The notes under the pieces are model-generated. The model worked only from the letters and a program-made list of their open reading frames with translations. It was not told where the DNA came from and ran no database searches. Position numbers and translations under genes: made by a program. Positions 6,351 to 8,506 of a stretch of 8,506 nt of DNA are shown in pieces. The DNA comes from Microbacteriaceae bacterium. GTDB lineage: Bacteria; Actinomycetota; Actinomycetes; Actinomycetales; Microbacteriaceae. Position 1 is the first letter of the stretch, and each line of letters starts with the position of its first letter. The stretch is taken from positions 25,959 through 34,464 of the forward strand of contig DMKW01000242.1 of assembly GCA_003454135.1 (NCBI GenBank). Reading direction: 5' to 3'.

Positions 6351-7046
6351 GTGAGCGAGGCACGAGACGACCAGCGCCCGGCGTCGGGCCCCGATGATGA
6401 TGACGATCTCACCGGGAGCGCCGTCGTCAGCACCGTCTTCAACCAGATCCTCGACGCCGTACACAATGGCCGCCTGCAACCAGGGGAACGCATCAGCGAC
6501 TCCGAACTCGCCGACCGGTTCGGCGTCTCACGCACTCCGGTTCGGGAGGCGCTGCAACGGCTGCGCGAGATCGGCATCATCGAGGCGTCCGCGAGCCGAT
6601 TCACCCGCATCGCGGTGGTGAGCCCTGAGCAGACGGCGAACGCCATGGTCGTGTGGCTCGCCCTCTACGGAGCCCTCATCAACGAGGTGATCCCCACGGT
6701 GCAGCCCGAGGTCGTCGCGGCGATGCAGGCGGATCACGAAAGGTTCGTCTCCCTGCTCGCCACCCTCGAAATGCAGCGGATTGCGACGGCGAACGCGGAA
6801 TTCTTCAACCACCTCGTGGTGTTCTCCCGCAACCCCGCACTGCGGCGAGGAATCCAGTCGGTCGTGCATGTCGTGCGCCTGGGGAGCCTGCACCTGCCCG
6901 AGCAAATCGACTTTCGAGCGCTCAGCGAATCGCAAGCGCTGCTCGTCGCCGCCGCGCGCGACCACGACAGGGCGGCGGCAATGGGAGCCATGCGCATGCT
7001 CGGCCTCATCCGCGTTCCGACGGAACCTCTCGATTCCCCTGAATGA
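6351..7046 (+). CDS. GntR-family transcriptional regulator, FadR/FCD subfamily
   Basis: DNA-binding regulator of 231 residues. An acidic N-terminal extension (about 1-22, with five consecutive Asp) precedes a winged helix-turn-helix; LQPGERISDSELADRFGVS and RTPVREALQRLREIGIIE at 42-78 are the GntR recognition motifs. Residues 90-220 are all-helical, like the FCD effector domain. The domain looks atypical: NAEFFNHLVVFSRNPALRRGI is present, but the C-terminal His common in metal-binding FCD members seems to be replaced (AMRMLG, about 213-218), so the usual metal/carboxylate site may be altered. The start is GTG at 6351, supported by TAAAAT 6 bases upstream. Such proteins usually repress a nearby metabolic operon. 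Here the nearest candidate target is the palindrome and promoter 27 bases after its stop, with no obvious enzyme gene behind it except the hydrolase. Effector unknown. Confidence 0.92.
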   Translation: MSEARDDQRPASGPDDDDDLTGSAVVSTVFNQILDAVHNGRLQPGERISDSELADRFGVSRTPVREALQRLREIGIIEASASRFTRIAVVSPEQTANAMVVWLALYGALINEVIPTVQPEVVAAMQADHERFVSLLATLEMQRIATANAEFFNHLVVFSRNPALRRGIQSVVHVVRLGSLHLPEQIDFRALSESQALLVAAARDHDRAAAMGAMRMLGLIRVPTEPLDSPE

Positions 7047-7054
7047 CACCCGAA

Positions 7055-7093
7055 AGGGGGCCGAATGTCCCCTATATGGAGGACCAATATACT
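7055..7093 (+). promoter_or_regulatory. Operator-like palindromes over a TATACT promoter, no gene directly downstream
   Basis: An AT-rich island in otherwise GC-rich DNA. AGGGGG (7055-7060) and TCCCCT (7068-7073) form one inverted repeat. Immediately after, TATATGG (7073-7079) and CCAATATA (7084-7091) form a near-palindrome with one missing T in the left arm. TATACT at 7088-7093 is a strong -10 match inside the right arm. The -35 position (about 7065-7071, ATGTCCC) is poor. Transcription would start near 7100. Binding by the GntR regulator encoded just upstream is plausible but unproven. Confidence 0.5.
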
Positions 7094-7099
7094 GCTAGC

Positions 7100-7250
7100 T
7101 TGTAGCTACGGCACGAAAGTACCGGCACGAACGGTGGTAATCGCTACCCGACGGTTTTAGGACCGAGCGATCCACATCGACGCGCGCTATGTCGCCTCTT
7201 ACCCAGGTGATTCAGCGGATCGGCCCAACCCGAAATTGGCCGGTCCGCTG
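7100..7250 (+). ncRNA. Candidate short transcript of about 150 bases, or long leader of the hydrolase
   Basis: The span lies between the predicted start of the TATACT promoter and a 15-bp hairpin. It has no convincing protein: the best ATG frame (7189-7251) is 20 codons without a ribosome binding site. A 9-base direct repeat CGGCACGAA occurs at 7109-7117 and 7123-7131 (14-base period), and short stems such as ACCG/CGGT (7121-7135) are possible. It matches no RNA family I recognise. It may equally be an attenuated leader or the remnant of a lost operon's promoter region. Confidence 0.25.
7213..7250 (+). terminator. Strong hairpin, probable intrinsic terminator
   Basis: Arm CAGCGGATCGGCCCAA (7213-7228) pairs with TTGGCCGGTCCGCTG (7236-7250): 15 pairs including one G-U, with one bulged C and the 7-base loop CCCGAAA. 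Only a short TTT follows at 7255-7257. It ends 37 bases before the hydrolase ATG, so it would insulate that gene from transcription arriving from the GntR side. High-GC actinobacteria often lack full T-runs in such sites. Confidence 0.55.
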
Positions 7251-7275
7251 ACGTGTTTAACGGGTCGGAACGGCC

Positions 7276-7281
7276 TACCCT
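7276..7281 (+). promoter_or_regulatory. -10 box TACCCT of the alpha/beta hydrolase gene (leaderless layout)
   Basis: TACCCT ends exactly 6 bases before the ATG at 7288, downstream of the hairpin. CGAAGC in between is not a Shine-Dalgarno site. Confidence 0.5.
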
Positions 7282-7287
7282 CGAAGC

Positions 7288-8103
7288 ATGCCTCATCTCG
7301 ACCTTCCGGGAGCGAGCCTCTACTACGAGACCGACGGTCACGTCTCCTCCCCCGCCGTGCTGCTCATCCACGCAGGCATTGCAACGCTGCGGATGTGGGA
7401 CGGCATCGTGCCGGCACTCGCCGCGGGTCATTTCGTGATCCGCTACGACGCCAGGGGCTACGGTGAGACGGTGTCCGAGAGCGTTCCGTTCTCGGATCAC
7501 GCCGACGCGCTCGACTTGCTCGACCACCTCGGCATCGCGCGAGCGACGATCGTCGGCAGTTCCCGCGGCGGCGCCATCGCGATCGACCTCGCCGTTGAGC
7601 ACGCGGATCGCGTGGCCGGGCTCGTAGCGATCGGATCCGCCCCGAGCGGGTTCCCCGACACGGAATTGACCGAGCGGGAGGACGCGATGTTCGACGAGTT
7701 GGACGCCGCGTTCGAGGCCAGGGACTGGGCGCTGCTCTACGACCTCGAGGCACGGCTCTGGTCGATCGGCCCCACACGCGACGAAGCCGAGCTCGATCCG
7801 GCATTCGTGGCCGAGGCCTACGCGCTCAATCGTGCGAACGTGCCGCACCACTCCGAATCCCCCACTCGCACGCCACTCGAGCATCCCGCCTACTACCGTC
7901 TCGTCGACATCGACAAGCCGACCCTCGTGACCGTGGGCGAGCACGACCTCTCTGTCGCGCTCGTCCAGTACGAGTACCTCCTCACGACGATCCCGAACGC
8001 CGACGGATGCCGCTTCCCGGCGTCCGCGCATATTCCGAGCGTGGAGCAGAAAGACGAATTCGAACGCGTGCTGCTCGACTGGCTGGCCGACAAGGGGCTC
8101 TGA
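7288..8103 (+). CDS. Alpha/beta-fold hydrolase
   Basis: Soluble esterase- or lactonase-like enzyme of 271 residues, a typical length for a single-domain alpha/beta hydrolase. LLIHAGIA at 25-32 forms the oxyanion-hole turn (HAG in place of the common HG). RYDARGYGET at 52-61 is the conserved strand after it. The nucleophile elbow is G90-S91-S92-R93-G94, with Ser92 as nucleophile. The acid is probably Asp220 in VGEHDLS and the base His248 in ASAHIPS. Residues about 122-200 form the variable lid. No signal peptide is seen, so it is probably cytosolic. The ATG at 7288 fits the family N-terminus and has a -10 box 6 bases upstream. Substrate unknown; family members act on esters, lactones, enol-lactones or haloalkanes. 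It lies downstream of the GntR regulator but has its own promoter and a hairpin in between, so joint control is uncertain. Confidence 0.93.
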   Translation: MPHLDLPGASLYYETDGHVSSPAVLLIHAGIATLRMWDGIVPALAAGHFVIRYDARGYGETVSESVPFSDHADALDLLDHLGIARATIVGSSRGGAIAIDLAVEHADRVAGLVAIGSAPSGFPDTELTEREDAMFDELDAAFEARDWALLYDLEARLWSIGPTRDEAELDPAFVAEAYALNRANVPHHSESPTRTPLEHPAYYRLVDIDKPTLVTVGEHDLSVALVQYEYLLTTIPNADGCRFPASAHIPSVEQKDEFERVLLDWLADKGL

Positions 8104-8180
8104 CGCCCGGCGGCGGCTTCCGACCGGACTGCAGCGCGAGACTCCGCATCAACGCAACTTCCCCGCGCCGATCACAACCA

Positions 8181-8205
8181 AACGGCGCTCAAGCGCCGTT
8201 AGGCT
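8181..8205 (+). terminator. Perfect 9-bp inverted repeat overlapping a possible -10 box
   Basis: AACGGCGCT (8181-8189) and AGCGCCGTT (8192-8200) are perfect inverted copies around CA. It lies 78 bases after the hydrolase stop and may terminate that transcript, though no T-run follows on the plus strand. TAGGCT at 8200-8205 is a possible -10 box for the next gene, sharing its first T with the right arm, so the repeat could instead be an operator. Confidence 0.4.
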
Positions 8206-8248
8206 CGGGATGAGGCGCCGATTCGTTGCGCCCACCGGTTGCCGGAAC

Positions 8249-8253
8249 GGAGG
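8249..8253 (+). promoter_or_regulatory. Strong Shine-Dalgarno site GGAGG
   Basis: GGAGG (followed by T) lies 6 bases before the ATG at 8260, an ideal ribosome binding site that fixes the start of the last gene. It contrasts with the leaderless layout of most other genes here. Confidence 0.75.
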
Positions 8254-8259
8254 TTACCC

Positions 8260-8506
8260 ATGTCACATGTCACGACGCAGAACGCGATCGTTGGAGAACC
8301 CGAGGTGGTGGAAGACCTCGTCTCGGCTCCGGCCTGGGTCTCCCTCAAGGAGGCGGCGGAAGAGTTCCGCTTGCTCCAGGTGAAGGATGGCAGCCTGCCG
8401 AACGAGGCCGATCACGCACGCGCGCGCGAGCTCATCGCCACGATCACGGACTCCATCCGCTCGCTGTCGGACGTCTTCCCGCACGATTCCGCGTACCACG
8501 CCGCCG
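8260..8506 (+). CDS. DUF6421-like protein of unknown function, 3' end beyond the window
   Basis: The first 82 codons of a gene that continues past the right edge. The product starts MSHVTTQNAIVGEPEVVEDL and continues with APAWVSLKEAAEEFRLLQVK, DGSLPNEADHARARELI and IRSLSDVFPHDSAYHAA. It is soluble, acidic and probably helical, with no signal peptide or membrane helix in the visible part. The GEPEVVED, LQ-K-DGS and FPHD-A patterns remind me of the actinobacterial DUF6421 family, whose function is not known to me; this is recalled, not searched. The ATG at 8260 is secure because of GGAGG 6 bases upstream. A possible -10 box (8200-8205) would give a leader of about 48 bases. It has no evident functional tie to the hydrolase. 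Confidence 0.75.
   Translation, partial: MSHVTTQNAIVGEPEVVEDLVSAPAWVSLKEAAEEFRLLQVKDGSLPNEADHARARELIATITDSIRSLSDVFPHDSAYHAA

Noticed and set aside
7189..7251. 20-codon ORF between the GntR and hydrolase genes
   Set aside because: No ribosome binding site or -10 box at leaderless spacing, and its last half is the 5' and 3' arms of the hairpin, which explains the sequence better.
7144..8031. 295-codon minus-strand frame opposite the alpha/beta hydrolase
   Set aside because: The opposite strand has a full catalytic triad and a promoter at the right spacing; this frame has neither.

Overview
The window is a high-GC, densely packed bacterial chromosome segment. Its start codons (many GTG), codon use and gene content fit an actinobacterium. 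I place it in or near the Microbacteriaceae by resemblance of several proteins, from memory rather than by search. I see no insertion sequence, phage gene, CRISPR array, tRNA or rRNA gene. Most of the region is core-genome housekeeping, not accessory DNA.

Layout, left to right. A TrmH/SpoU-type RNA 2'-O-methyltransferase on the minus strand runs off the left edge. A membrane transporter of the auxin efflux carrier (AEC) family follows, also on the minus strand. A NagD-type HAD-IIA phosphatase on the plus strand is divergent from the transporter and converges on the next unit across a short block of 15-bp tandem repeats. That next unit is a minus-strand pair: pyrE (orotate phosphoribosyltransferase), then, one base after its stop, a large proline-rich single-pass membrane protein with a septum-formation-like extracellular domain. 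Upstream of pyrE lies a minus-strand gene broken by an in-frame TGA. Exonuclease III is divergent from it on the plus strand, followed on the same strand by a GntR/FCD regulator, a 241-bp non-coding stretch, an alpha/beta hydrolase, and the start of a DUF6421-like gene that runs off the right edge.

The genes mostly look like independent units. The clearest shared feature is regulatory: seven genes have a TANNNT -10 hexamer exactly 6 or 7 bases before the start codon and no properly spaced ribosome binding site, which is the layout of leaderless mRNAs. This pattern also fixes the start codons and supports the broken gene as a once-real gene with its own promoter.

The parts that deserve a second look are the broken gene at 4884-5378, the unexplained unit at 7055-7250 (operator-like palindrome, -10 box and 15-bp hairpin, with no gene in between), and the structured repeats at 2521-2579, 4804-4864 and 8181-8205. 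I do not see a convincing new multi-gene system.
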